A stretch of 64,000 nt of DNA from an uncultured Spirochaetota bacterium (GCA_944389415.1 CALXMF010000008.1:18166-82165); one strand, 5' to 3'; positions 16,348 to 25,152 are shown, counted from the stretch's first letter. Notes: a model not told the origin generated them from the letters alone. Numbers and translations are program-made.

Positions 16348-17526
16348 ATGACCGGAACAGATACTATAAGAAAAGGTCTTCAGAAAAATAGCATGTTGAT
16401 TGCGTTAGTGATTCTGATGCTGCTTTTTCAAGCTTTAATTTTGGCAACAGGCCGTGGTTCTTTATTTGATCCTTTGAATATTTCAAATATTATCAGCCAA
16501 AATGCCTATGTTGTTATTTTAGCAACAGGTATGCTGCTGTGTATTCTCACTGGCGGCAATATAGATCTTTCAGTTGGCTCTGTAGTTGCGATGGTTGGCG
16601 CGCTTGCCGGTACGCTGATTGTAAATATGCAGGTGAATGTCTATCTTTCTATTTTCCTTTGTTTGATTGTGGGTATCTTGATAGGTGCGTGGCAAGGGTT
16701 CTGGATTGCATTTATCCGTATTCCTGCGTTTATTGTTACTCTTACCGGTATGTTGTTATGGAGAGGAGTTGCATTGCTGATTTTAAATGGACTTACTATT
16801 TCTCCTTTCCCTGAAATATATTTGAAATATTTTACCAGTTTTGTACCAGCCGTTGATGATAAAGGTACTGTGATGGTAATTACCAATATCATCGGTATTG
16901 TTGTCTGCGCCGTATTTATTGCAGTATCAGTGTTGACCAGATTAAAAAAACTTAAAAAGAATTATGCAGTGGAGTCTGTTGGTATTTTTATTACCCGTAC
17001 AGTTCTTATTTCTGCAATTGTGATGCTGCTGTCGTGGCTGTTAAGTATGAATAAGGGTTTCCCTGTTGTATTAATTTTGCTTGCTGTAATTGTGCTCAGT
17101 TACAGTTATTATACTCAGCATACGGTTCCCGGACGTTATTTATATGCAATGGGCGGAAATGAAAAAGCTGCACGTTTGTCAGGAATCAATACAGACAGAG
17201 TGTTATTTTTTGCATATACGAATATGGGTTTTTTATCTGCGGTAGCTGCGCTTGCCTGTGTTGGCCGTTTTAACTCTGCTTCTCCAACAGCTGGGACAAA
17301 TTATGAAATGGATGCTATTGGAGCCTGTTACATTGGTGGCGCTTCTGCATACGGCGGAACAGGTACTGTCGGCGGTGCTGTTATTGGTGCTATTTTTATG
17401 GGTGTGTTAAATAACGGTATGTCTATTATGGGAATTGATGCGAACTGGCAGAGAGTGGTAAAAGGATTGGTACTTCTTTTTGCAGTTGTGTTTGACGTGA
17501 TGTCTAAGAAACGGGCTAAAAATTAG
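16348..17526 (+). CDS. CUT2 sugar ABC transporter permease (XylH type)
   Basis: A 392-residue inner-membrane permease with about ten membrane segments. The family hallmarks are CILTGGNIDLSVGSVVAMVGALAG near residue 70 and the cytoplasmic coupling region GGNEKAARLSGINTD with GACYIGGASAYGGTGTVGGAVIG near residue 330. The long insertion between the membrane segments in the middle (around residues 165-245) is typical of XylH/MmsB-type rather than RbsC-type permeases. The gene lies between the ATPase (2-bp gap) and the kinase (9-bp gap to the preferred ATG), so one mRNA serves all four genes. Confidence 0.94.
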   Translation: MTGTDTIRKGLQKNSMLIALVILMLLFQALILATGRGSLFDPLNISNIISQNAYVVILATGMLLCILTGGNIDLSVGSVVAMVGALAGTLIVNMQVNVYLSIFLCLIVGILIGAWQGFWIAFIRIPAFIVTLTGMLLWRGVALLILNGLTISPFPEIYLKYFTSFVPAVDDKGTVMVITNIIGIVVCAVFIAVSVLTRLKKLKKNYAVESVGIFITRTVLISAIVMLLSWLLSMNKGFPVVLILLAVIVLSYSYYTQHTVPGRYLYAMGGNEKAARLSGINTDRVLFFAYTNMGFLSAVAALACVGRFNSASPTAGTNYEMDAIGACYIGGASAYGGTGTVGGAVIGAIFMGVLNNGMSIMGIDANWQRVVKGLVLLFAVVFDVMSKKRAKN

Positions 17527-17535
17527 GAGATGATT

Positions 17536-19023
17536 ATGCAGACTGTTGCAGGAATTGATATGGGAACACAAAGCATTAAAACAGTGCTTTATGATTGGAG
17601 TGAAAAAAAAATTATTGCAAAAGCTCAGGTTCCTGTAGATATTATTGCGCGCAATGATGGTACCCGTGAACAGAAAACGGAATGGTATGATAAAGCGCTT
17701 GCGGATTGCTTTGCTGCGTTTACGCCTGAACAAAAAGCCAGTATTGCCGCCATTGGTGTTTCAGGACATCAGCATGGATTTGTTCCGCTTGATGCAGATG
17801 GAAACTCTTTATATAACGTTAAATTATGGAATGATACAACAACTACAGAAGAATGCCGGCTGATTACAGAAGCTGCCGGCGGCGCAGAAAGTGTTATTAG
17901 CGAAGTGCACAATCTGATGCTTCCGGGATTTACAGCGCCTAAGATCCTGTGGCTCAAACGACACAGGCAGGATGCTTTTGCGAAACTGCGATATATAATG
18001 CTGCCTCATAATTATCTTAATTATGTATTGTGTGGTTCTTATAATACTGAAAGCGGTGACGCTTCGGGTATGGCAATATACGATGGTGTAAAAAAACAGT
18101 GGTCAAAAAAGATTTGTGACTGTATTGATAGCGGACTCTATGATTTATTACCTCCGGTTATAGAGTCCGATGTTCCATCCGGATATGTGTCGGAGAAAGC
18201 CGCTGCCGCGTTCGGTATTCCTGTCGGTATCCCCGTTTCCTCAGGAGGAGGGGATAATATGATGAGTGCGATTGGGACAGGAACAGTACGTGATGGCTTC
18301 CTTACTGTCAGCCTCGGTACTTCCGGTACTCTCTTTGGATACAGCAGTGTTCCTGTTGCAGATCCTGTCCGGGGCGTTTCTGGTTTTAATTCTTCAACAG
18401 GCGGTTTTTTGCCGCTCTTATGTACGATGAATTGTACTGTCGCGACAGAAGAGACTCGTTCACTATTTGCGCTTGGTGTAAAAGAATTTGATGAACTTGC
18501 CGCTCAGACTGTGCCCGGAGCGGATGGCGTGGTTTTTTTGCCGTTTTTTAATGGAGAGAGAACTCCCAATCTGCCGCATGGTAAAGCGTGTATTTGCGGT
18601 ATCTCTGCCGCAAATTGTTCAAGAAATAATATTGCCCGTGCTGCTATGGAGTCGGCTATTTTTGGAATGCGGCAAGCTTTAGGTGTATTTAAGGAACTGG
18701 GATTCACCGCGCAGGAGATTCGTTTGACTGGAGGCGGAAGCAAGAGCAGGCTGTGGCGGCAGATAACAGCTGACATTATGCAGCTGCCAGTTAAAATTCC
18801 TGATAATGACGAAGCGGCAGCGATGGGCGGAGCTATTCAGGCGCTCTGGTGTCTTGAGAAAAGACTCGGAAAGAATATCCCCATTGCGGAACTTGTTGAC
18901 GAACATATTAGTGTGCGGGAATCAGAAACAGTGTTCCCCGATTCCAAAACATCGAGCCTGTATGATGCGGCTTTTGAGCAATATCTGTTATACCTCAATA
19001 AGCTTGCTCCATTGTGGATATAG
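17536..19023 (+). CDS. FGGY carbohydrate kinase, xylulokinase-like
   Basis: A 495-residue two-domain sugar kinase. The N-terminal phosphate loop is GIDMGTQSIKTVLYD; the substrate region SGHQHGFVPLD corresponds to the SGQMHG motif of xylulokinases; the catalytic aspartate is expected in SSGGGDNMMSAIG; and the adenosine motif is LTGGGSKSRLWRQITADI. These favour a ketopentose substrate, agreeing with a neighbouring aldose isomerase. A start at 17530 is possible, but AGGAG touches it, while the ATG at 17536 has proper spacing. It is the last gene of the operon and is followed by a strong terminator. The sugar is unproven: no epimerase or aldolase gene is present nearby. Confidence 0.88.
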   Translation: MQTVAGIDMGTQSIKTVLYDWSEKKIIAKAQVPVDIIARNDGTREQKTEWYDKALADCFAAFTPEQKASIAAIGVSGHQHGFVPLDADGNSLYNVKLWNDTTTTEECRLITEAAGGAESVISEVHNLMLPGFTAPKILWLKRHRQDAFAKLRYIMLPHNYLNYVLCGSYNTESGDASGMAIYDGVKKQWSKKICDCIDSGLYDLLPPVIESDVPSGYVSEKAAAAFGIPVGIPVSSGGGDNMMSAIGTGTVRDGFLTVSLGTSGTLFGYSSVPVADPVRGVSGFNSSTGGFLPLLCTMNCTVATEETRSLFALGVKEFDELAAQTVPGADGVVFLPFFNGERTPNLPHGKACICGISAANCSRNNIARAAMESAIFGMRQALGVFKELGFTAQEIRLTGGGSKSRLWRQITADIMQLPVKIPDNDEAAAMGGAIQALWCLEKRLGKNIPIAELVDEHISVRESETVFPDSKTSSLYDAAFEQYLLYLNKLAPLWI

Positions 19024-19076
19024 TCACGTTTTTACTGGCTATACTCAAGATATATCGATATAATCAAATGCCTGAG

Positions 19077-19129
19077 CAGGGGAAACAGCTGCATGAGAGA
19101 CAATGAGCTGTTTTTCCCCTGTTTTTTTT
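19077..19129 (+). terminator. Terminator of the sugar ABC operon
   Basis: CAGGGGAAACAGCT pairs with AGCTGTTTTTCCCCTG (one bulge region) and is followed by eight T residues. Confidence 0.9.
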
Positions 19130-19276
19130 GTAATTTTATAAAAACGCAAACCGTCAGCGCGTGACCAATATAATAACACTCTTATACCCGCTCGGTGTCA
19201 AAGAAAACATTGCGCGCGCTGAATGTGTATGTTACCATACAGAAAGATAAGATATCGGTTCTGTATATGTAAATTT

Positions 19277-19683
19277 ATGAAATATATACTCGTTGTATTC
19301 ATTCTGGCGATTATCAGTTTGTGCTTTTATATTTTTATAGAAGTCTATCTGGAGAAATATGATACCCGTATATATACATCGCCTTATGACCAGGATGTTT
19401 CTTTTGTGTTTACCGGTATCAGGTCCCATATGGATTTCGCTGAAAAGATGGATACAATTTGTGCTATCGCACAGACAATGGAAGCGCCTTTCAACAATAT
19501 ATCCACTGGAGATATTCAACAAAAAGCAAGGTAATTGATTTTGCATCTGCGCCTGAACGATACAGGTGTCTGGTAGATACAGTACAGAAAACCGATTTTC
19601 CTGTGGAAATGGCGAAACTTTCAGCGAGAGGAATAACAGTGTATTCAGTAGATGGAATAACTAGAGAGTTACCAGCAGAATGA
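19277..19683 (+). pseudogene. Small membrane-anchored protein with a -1 frameshift
   Basis: An ATG at 19277 opens MKYILVVFILAIISLCFYIF, an N-terminal membrane anchor or signal, and continues about 86 codons before a TAA at 19532. The -1 frame continues without interruption as KVIDFASAPERYRCLVDT to a TGA at 19681. The two parts look like one protein of about 135 residues. The switch occurs at CAACAAAAAGC, a run of five A residues, so a simple indel or a -1 slip both explain it. I do not recognise the family. It lies between the sugar operon terminator and a 22-bp array, in a stretch otherwise without genes. Reading-frame decay is the simplest view; programmed frameshifting is possible. Confidence 0.55.
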
Positions 19684-19846
19684 AGTGTTATATACTTGAT
19701 AATGATAGAACACAGATATCAGTCAATTTTCAATTTTATCGTTACAGTAGAATCTTTTATTTTCAGTAAACATATGTTCTGCTCGTAAGAGTACGGTATC
19801 CGCCGTTTACAAAAATGCCTGCGGTTTCTAATGTATTTCTGATAAA

Positions 19847-20088
19847 AAAAATAGTTTAAAAACAGATCAAAAGAAGTTTAAATTTTATTCAAAAAAAGTT
19901 TAAAAATGAATCAAAAGAAGTTTATTTTTGATTTAAAAATAATTTAAAAATGAATTAAAAAAAGTGTTCTTTTGATTTAAAAATAATTTAAAAAATGAAT
20001 AAAAAAAGTGTATTTTTTGTTCAAAGATAACTTAAAAATGAGTCAAAATTAGTGTATATTTGTTTTAAACAAAGAGTAAAAACGGATT
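19847..20088. repeat. 22-bp-period tandem array, copy B
   Basis: Eleven consecutive 22-bp units, all very AT-rich. Alternating units end in (A)AAATGAATC and TTTTTGATTT, so neighbouring units are partly inverted copies of each other around the core TTTTGAWTCAAAA. Several units begin AGTGTAT-like text and match units of the array at 63834. The array lies between the frameshifted gene and the rplU promoter and contains no open reading frame. Confidence 0.9.
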
Positions 20089-20168
20089 GAAGATACTGTA
20101 TAAATTTTCTGTGTATAAACTAGGTGGCTTTAATAAGATGCTGCTTTTTACAACGGTATATGAGTATA

Positions 20169-20198
20169 TTGACTACCTGTGCTAAAATACAGTATTAT
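20169..20198 (+). promoter_or_regulatory. Probable promoter of rplU-prp-rpmA
   Basis: TTGACT (20169-20174), 18 bp, TATTAT (20193-20198), 84 bases before rplU. The leader between contains a GGTATCCCCG...CCGGTATAGG stretch that could fold, possibly an autoregulatory site, but this is weak. Confidence 0.45.
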
Positions 20199-20282
20199 TT
20201 CTAATAATTATAGACATGTCTATGCTGGTATCCCCGTTTTGCCGGTATAGGATGTAGAAATATTAATCACAGAGGTTAAAAG

Positions 20283-20597
20283 ATGTACGCACTCGTTGAG
20301 TATATGGGTAAACAGTATAAAGCCGAGAAGGGCGCTGTACTCACGGTAGATAAAATTGATGCAGAAAACGGCAGTACAATTGATATTGATACGGTACTTT
20401 TGATTAGCGATGATGGTAAAGTGGCTGTTGGAGCCCCTTATGTCAAAGGCGCTAAAGTTCAGGTTGTTGTGGAAGAAACATTCCGTGATAAAAAAGTTAT
20501 CGTATATAAATATAAGAGCAAGAAGGATTATCACAGAACAATAGGTCATCGCCAGAGCTATACCAAGGTTCGTGTTCAGGAAATCATTGTCGCATAA
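20283..20597 (+). CDS. rplU: Ribosomal protein L21
   Basis: A 104-residue large-subunit protein. MYALVEYMGKQYKAEKGAVLTV is the standard L21 start, and the RNA-binding end KYKSKKDYHRTIGHRQSYTKVRVQEI carries the family signature. It is first in the conserved unit rplU-prp-rpmA-obgE. AGAGG precedes the ATG. Its stop overlaps the start of prp (TAATG), so the two are translationally coupled. Confidence 0.97.
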   Translation: MYALVEYMGKQYKAEKGAVLTVDKIDAENGSTIDIDTVLLISDDGKVAVGAPYVKGAKVQVVVEETFRDKKVIVYKYKSKKDYHRTIGHRQSYTKVRVQEIIVA

Positions 20598-20944
20598 TGA
20601 TTGTTGTGCAGCTGAGCCGTGACAGCCAGGGACTACTGCGTGCATGCAGTGCTGCTGGTCATGCCGGCTGCGGCAGCAAAGGTTCTGATATTGTTTGTTC
20701 CGCGGTTACTGTCCTGCTGCGGACAGCAGTTCGTTCTTTGTTGGATATACCGGAACTTTCAGTAACGGCTCATGCACCGGAGCGCGGCTGTTTTGATTTT
20801 TGTGTACACGGTATTGTTAGTGATAAGCAGAATAAGGCTGTATATGCTCTGAAATACGCACAGGTTTTTCTTTCCCGTGGGCTTTCAGATCTTGCAGCAG
20901 AATATCCTGAATATGTATTGTTTCAGGAACAAATAGTAGAATAA
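20597..20944 (+). CDS. prp: Ribosomal-processing cysteine protease Prp (YsxB family)
   Basis: A 115-residue protein with the Prp active-site pattern [18 protein letters not shown]: His22 and Cys34 correspond exactly to the catalytic pair of the family. In Firmicutes Prp removes an N-terminal extension from ribosomal protein L27, and its gene likewise lies between rplU and rpmA. The L27 encoded 16 bp downstream here starts [13 protein letters not shown] and has no such extension, so the usual substrate site is missing. The enzyme may act on something else or serve in ribosome assembly. Gene position and both active-site residues make the family call firm. Confidence 0.92.
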   Translation: MIVVQLSRDSQGLLRACSAAGHAGCGSKGSDIVCSAVTVLLRTAVRSLLDIPELSVTAHAPERGCFDFCVHGIVSDKQNKAVYALKYAQVFLSRGLSDLAAEYPEYVLFQEQIVE

Positions 20945-20960
20945 GAAGCGGAGGCATAAA

Positions 20961-21218
20961 ATGGCTCGTAAGAGAGGCGGTAGCGGCGCTAAGAATGGCC
21001 GTGATTCAAATCCAAAATATCTGGGTATTAAAGCGTATGGCGGAGAAACTGTAACAGCTGGTTCAATCATTGTTCGTCAGCGCGGTACAAAAATTCATCC
21101 TGGCAACAATGTAAAGAAGGGTAAGGATGATACTTTGTTTGCGACTGCGGATGGAACGGTTGTGTTTCATGAGCGCATGGGGAGAAAACTTGCCTCTGTC
21201 GCTCCTGTAGAAGCATAA
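20961..21218 (+). CDS. rpmA: Ribosomal protein L27
   Basis: An 85-residue L27, located near the peptidyl transferase centre. The start [16 protein letters not shown] is the mature form seen in Proteobacteria and lacks the cleavable extension (LDLQFFA type) of Firmicutes. The core [21 protein letters not shown] is typical. AGCGGAGG stands eight bases before the ATG. A terminator follows 62 bases after the stop. Confidence 0.97.
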   Translation: MARKRGGSGAKNGRDSNPKYLGIKAYGGETVTAGSIIVRQRGTKIHPGNNVKKGKDDTLFATADGTVVFHERMGRKLASVAPVEA

Positions 21219-21280
21219 ATTGTGCTTTTATATACAAACCTTTCTTTCAGTTTGATTATAACAGGGAATCGTATATAGTA

Positions 21281-21311
21281 CCCGGAGCCGATACTGCTCC
21301 GGGTTTTTTTT
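21281..21311 (+). terminator. Terminator after rpmA
   Basis: CCCGGAGC (21281-21288) pairs with GCTCCGGG (21296-21303), followed by eight T residues. obgE starts 12 bases later, so obgE expression needs partial readthrough or a promoter inside this short region. Confidence 0.92.
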
Positions 21312-21323
21312 AGGATGTATAGC

Positions 21324-22439
21324 ATGATTCAATTTGCAGATGAAGCCCTGATAGAAGTGCGTTCCGGGAAAGGCGGAAACGGCTGTATTGCTTTTAGACG
21401 AGAAAAATATGTTCCTATGGGCGGTCCTGCCGGAGGTGACGGCGGAAAAGGCGGGGATGTTGTTTTTTGTATAAAACGGAATCTCCGCACGCTCGCTCAT
21501 TTACGTTATAAACAGGTATTCAAAGCGAAAAACGGCGGCGATGGCGAAGGCAGCAATCGTTTTGGCAGGGATGGAGAAGATGTAATTGTGCCGCTTCCTC
21601 CAGGAACGATTATCAGAGACGCTGATACGGGCGAATTAATAAAAGATTTTACTGATATGGATGAGCAGGAGCAGTTTGTGTTTCTGACAGGCGGAAAAGG
21701 AGGCTGGGGTAACGCGCGTTTTAAAAGCTCTACCAATCAGGCTCCCAGATATGCCCATGAAGGGAAACCTGGTGAGGTACGTAAACTTCGTGTTGAATTG
21801 AATATAATCGCGGATGTTGGATTGGTCGGTTTTCCTAATGCCGGAAAATCTTCTCTGCTTGATTTTTTTACCAATGCCAGACCTAAGATTGCCGCTTATC
21901 CGTTTACTACGAAAATTCCGAATTTGGGAGTTCTGCGTGCCAATACCGGACGTGATATTATTATCGCGGATATTCCCGGTATTATTGAAGGTGCCTCTGA
22001 AGGAGCCGGTCTTGGGCTGCGATTCCTGAAACATATTTCCAGAACAGTTTGTCTGCTGTTTATGATTGATTGTTCTGAGGAAAACTGTTTTTCCGCATAT
22101 GAGACATTATGCGGGGAACTGCGGGCGTTCTCGGCGGAGCTGCTTGAGAAGCCTCGGATTGTTCTCTGTAATAAAATCGATATCCCCGGTGCTTCTGACC
22201 GCGCGGCAGAAATTAAAAAAACTTTGCGGCTATCAGATCCTGATCTTGTTGTGCTGCCGTTGTCTATTTCTGAAAGAAAAGGCCTTGATTCTGTTCAGAA
22301 AGCGATTTCCGATATGGTCAGCAAACTGGATGACTGTGACACTTCTGCTGCTGAGGGGCAAAAAATTTCTGCGTTTATGGCGGCGAGATCTGTCTGTGAT
22401 GATATGCCTGTGCAATATCCGGGCAGTGAGCTTTCTTGA
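21324..22439 (+). CDS. obgE: Obg family GTPase
   Basis: A 371-residue GTPase of ribosome assembly and stress control. The Obg fold is at residues 1-158 (FADEALIEVRSGKGGNGC, then glycine-rich GGPAGGDGGKGGDV). The G domain has G1 GFPNAGKSS, G3 DIPGIIEGA and G4 NKID. The C-terminus is short and lacks the OCT domain. The frame opens at 21315, but AGGA is properly placed only for the ATG at 21324, where homologues begin. Its stop overlaps the nadD start (TGATGA), and it heads the run obgE-nadD-yqeK-LCP-rsfS. Confidence 0.95.
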   Translation: MIQFADEALIEVRSGKGGNGCIAFRREKYVPMGGPAGGDGGKGGDVVFCIKRNLRTLAHLRYKQVFKAKNGGDGEGSNRFGRDGEDVIVPLPPGTIIRDADTGELIKDFTDMDEQEQFVFLTGGKGGWGNARFKSSTNQAPRYAHEGKPGEVRKLRVELNIIADVGLVGFPNAGKSSLLDFFTNARPKIAAYPFTTKIPNLGVLRANTGRDIIIADIPGIIEGASEGAGLGLRFLKHISRTVCLLFMIDCSEENCFSAYETLCGELRAFSAELLEKPRIVLCNKIDIPGASDRAAEIKKTLRLSDPDLVVLPLSISERKGLDSVQKAISDMVSKLDDCDTSAAEGQKISAFMAARSVCDDMPVQYPGSELS

Positions 22440-23038
22440 TGAGATTAGCCGTTCTTGGCGGTAGTTTTAATCCGCTGCATTTGGGGCATTTGTTTCTTGC
22501 TGATGAAGTATATCATCGGTTCAGATATGATAAAATTATCCTGATTCCGGCACGCATTCCGCCTCATAAACAGCTAGCTCCGGGCGCATCAGCTGAAGAT
22601 CGTCTGGAGATGCTGTGTCAGTGTATTAGTGGTATACCGTATTTTGGTGTTGATTCATGTGAACTTGAACGGCAGGGGATTTCATATACGTATGATACTA
22701 TTCTGGAATTGCAAAAGCGGTATGCATCTGTACTTGAGGGAAAAATTGGTCTGATTATGGGTGATGATCTTGTATCCGGTTTTGATACATGGAAGCACTA
22801 TCAGCTGCTTCCTGATATTACCGATATAATTCTCGCTAAAAGAATGGTTCCCTGTGCCGGCGAAGCTGCTCCTGTGTGTAATTTCCGGCATATTGAACTT
22901 GAAAACAGTGTTCTTCCGATATCATCTTCTGATATCCGCCGCCGTATTCAGAACGGAGATTCATGGCGGTATCTTGTTCCGGATTCTGTTTACCGCTATA
23001 TTATTCAAGGTGGTCTATATGGATTCTCAGATAATTGA
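22439..23038 (+). CDS. nadD: Nicotinate-nucleotide adenylyltransferase
   Basis: A 199-residue enzyme that transfers AMP from ATP to nicotinate mononucleotide in NAD synthesis. The nucleotidyltransferase signature is GGSFNPLHLGHLFLADEV at residues 7-24, with the second motif ISSSDIRRRIQNG near the C-terminus and a middle region GLIMGDDL. The ATG overlaps the obgE stop. The C-terminus overlaps the yqeK start by 20 bases, consistent with a tightly packed operon. The same nadD-yqeK-LCP-rsfS order occurs in Firmicutes and Treponema. Confidence 0.96.
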   Translation: MRLAVLGGSFNPLHLGHLFLADEVYHRFRYDKIILIPARIPPHKQLAPGASAEDRLEMLCQCISGIPYFGVDSCELERQGISYTYDTILELQKRYASVLEGKIGLIMGDDLVSGFDTWKHYQLLPDITDIILAKRMVPCAGEAAPVCNFRHIELENSVLPISSSDIRRRIQNGDSWRYLVPDSVYRYIIQGGLYGFSDN

Positions 23039-23594
23039 ACGGGTTCGCCAGTATGTGATGGGAGCTGTCAAGACTCCCCGCTATGAACATTCTGTACGTA
23101 CCGCTGAAACATGCCGCAGGATGTGTTCTGTATATGGGCAGGATACTGAGCTGGGATATCTTATGGGAATTGCTCATGATATGTGCAAAGAGATGCAGCC
23201 CCGTCTCATTATTTCTCTTGCTTTAAATGACGGAAAACCTGTTTCTGCTCTTGAATCGGAGAAACCTTCTCTGCTGCATGGGCGTGCTGCTGCGGTAAAA
23301 TTGTATAATGATTATGGAATTGATAATGTGCAGCTGCTTAATGCGGTAAGAAATCATACATTCGGAAGACCCGGTATGTGCGATCTGGAAAAAATTTTGT
23401 ATGTCGCTGATAAAATAGAGCCGGGACGTCCTCAAAGTTCTTCCGGTTATATAGACAGATTGCTGAAATTGGATTTGGATACGGTTGTTTTCAAAGTTCT
23501 GGAAGATAACCTTGCTTATCTGAAATCAAAAAAGAAAGCGATTGCTCCAATAACAGTACAGCTTTATGAATCTCTGAAGGATCTGAAACAGTGA
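23019..23594 (+). CDS. yqeK: YqeK-type HD-domain hydrolase
   Basis: A 191-residue HD-superfamily metallohydrolase. The metal residues are visible in RYEHSVRTAETC (His), GIAHDMCKEM (HD), LLHGRAAAV (His), NHTFGR (His) and ILYVADKIEPGR (Asp). YqeK proteins of this operon position hydrolyse diadenosine tetraphosphate. A longer frame starts at 22854 inside nadD in another frame; the ATG at 23019 with AAGGTGG upstream gives the normal family start MDSQIIERVRQYV. It overlaps nadD by 20 bases and the LCP gene by four. Confidence 0.93.
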   Translation: MDSQIIERVRQYVMGAVKTPRYEHSVRTAETCRRMCSVYGQDTELGYLMGIAHDMCKEMQPRLIISLALNDGKPVSALESEKPSLLHGRAAAVKLYNDYGIDNVQLLNAVRNHTFGRPGMCDLEKILYVADKIEPGRPQSSSGYIDRLLKLDLDTVVFKVLEDNLAYLKSKKKAIAPITVQLYESLKDLKQ

Positions 23595-24778
23595 AGAATC
23601 GACAGCTTGATAAGAGTATGCTCTTTCTGATTCTCATTTTTTTTCTTTTAGTAGTGATTTTTGTTGTTCTATTGTTTGCAACACAATCAGACCCAGTCGC
23701 AGACGCTATCAAAAATGAACAGATAATTAAGATTCTGTTTGTTCTTGAAGATGAGAATGGCGAAGTCATTTTTACTAATGTTTTGGGATATTATCCCCGG
23801 TCAAAGCGCGGTGTTTTATATGATATACCAGGAAATACAGGGGCTATTTATTCAAGCCTCGGGAGGGTTGATCGTATTGACGCTGTATATCGGGAAAAGG
23901 GAATTGAAATATATCGCGGAGAAATAGAACGTTTGCTTGGACAAACTGTACCGTTTTCAGTTGTTATGAATCTTGAGTCATTCGCTCAGCTTTCCGATTA
24001 TCTTGGCGGGCTTCGTGTATTTGTTCCGTCGCCTGTTGATTTAACGGGAGAGCAGGGACAGCGGTGGCTTTTGCCGTCAGGAGCTGTTACGCTTGATGGT
24101 GATAAGGTTCGCACCTATTTATCGTATATTAATCCTGATGATTCTTTGTCTGATATACAAGATCGTAAGCAGAATATCATGACGGCGGTATTGGGGGCAT
24201 TTAAGCAGAATGAGTCTGTATTGTTTTCAAAGCTGGCTTTTAAGTCTGTACAGGATTTATTTTCTGCAAACATATCATCAGATGATTTACGCAGGCTTTT
24301 AGGTGAGATTTCTCATGTGGATGCGGAGCGTATAGTGGTGACGACTATCATCGGTTCTGCGCGCATTGTAGACGGTCAGACTTTGCTTTTTCCGTTATAT
24401 GATGGTCAGTTGTTTAAAGATTCTGTAAAGCAGACTCTGGGATCGCTTTTATCTTCTTCGGATACAGCTTTGAACAGAATTTATGTGCTTGAAATTCAAA
24501 ACGGTACTACGGTTCAAGGGCTTGCACATAACACTTCTACGCTGCTTCAGGGAGCAGGTTATGATGTGCTTACAACCACAAATGCTGAGACAAACGACTG
24601 TGAAAAAACGGTAATTATTGATCACATCGGTAATAGAGAGGCGGCTGAAAACCTAGGCGGTTTTATTAACTGTACAAATATAATTGATGATGAAATTTCT
24701 GAAATATCGGATTCTGATTTTCAGGTTGATTTTACAATTATATTGGGAAAAGATTTTGATGGCCGGTATGTTAGATAA
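23591..24778 (+). CDS. LytR-CpsA-Psr (LCP) family protein with LytR_C domain
   Basis: A 395-residue protein with a single N-terminal membrane anchor (LFLILIFFLLVVIFVVLLF) and an extracytoplasmic LCP domain around residues 45-240: YPRSKRGVLYDIPGNTGAIY, then FSVVMNLESFAQLSDYLGG and a DRKQNIMTAV arginine motif. The C-terminal 100 residues (IYVLEIQNGTTVQGLAHNTSTLL) form a LytR_C domain. LCP enzymes attach glycopolymers to peptidoglycan in Gram-positives; in spirochaetes the acceptor and polymer are unknown. The first catalytic aspartates and arginines are only partly conserved by eye. GTG start overlapping the yqeK stop. Confidence 0.85.
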   Translation: MKNRQLDKSMLFLILIFFLLVVIFVVLLFATQSDPVADAIKNEQIIKILFVLEDENGEVIFTNVLGYYPRSKRGVLYDIPGNTGAIYSSLGRVDRIDAVYREKGIEIYRGEIERLLGQTVPFSVVMNLESFAQLSDYLGGLRVFVPSPVDLTGEQGQRWLLPSGAVTLDGDKVRTYLSYINPDDSLSDIQDRKQNIMTAVLGAFKQNESVLFSKLAFKSVQDLFSANISSDDLRRLLGEISHVDAERIVVTTIIGSARIVDGQTLLFPLYDGQLFKDSVKQTLGSLLSSSDTALNRIYVLEIQNGTTVQGLAHNTSTLLQGAGYDVLTTTNAETNDCEKTVIIDHIGNREAAENLGGFINCTNIIDDEISEISDSDFQVDFTIILGKDFDGRYVR

Positions 24779-24807
24779 TATGTTTTTAAGTGATTAGAGG
24801 AGTAATT

Positions 24808-25152
24808 ATGAAAACATTAGAAGAGAAAGTTCTTGAGCTTGCCAAGATTCTGGAAGATGGTAAGGGAGAAAATGTTTGTGTAATTGATGTATCTGGCATT
24901 AACAGTTGGACAGATTATTTTATTATTGTGACCGCAAATAGCGGTTCTTTGGCGCATGGGCTTTATAAAAATATCAAAGATTTCACGAAAGAAAATGATT
25001 TACAGATATATGTGCCGCACAGAAAAAATCCTTCAGGTGATGACTGGATTCTTGTTGATATGGGGGCAATTGTTGTGCACTTGATGTCAAAAGAAGCAAG
25101 GGATTTTTATGATCTGGAAAAATTGTGGTTTAACGGCCGGAAAATCAGATAA
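24808..25152 (+). CDS. rsfS: Ribosome silencing factor RsfS
   Basis: A 114-residue protein that binds L14 and blocks subunit joining in poor growth conditions. The family core is INSWTDYFIIVTANSGS followed by DWILVDMGAIVVHLMSKEARDFYDLEKLW, both near-signature. The frame opens at 24790, but GAGGAG stands eight bases before the ATG at 24808, the usual family start. It is the last gene of the obgE-nadD-yqeK-LCP-rsfS run and ends at a bidirectional terminator shared with the convergent acidic protein gene. Confidence 0.95.
   Translation: MKTLEEKVLELAKILEDGKGENVCVIDVSGINSWTDYFIIVTANSGSLAHGLYKNIKDFTKENDLQIYVPHRKNPSGDDWILVDMGAIVVHLMSKEARDFYDLEKLWFNGRKIR

Noticed and set aside
22854..23018. N-terminal extension of yqeK
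   Set aside because: It runs over nadD in another frame and shows no family similarity; the ATG at 23019 fits YqeK.
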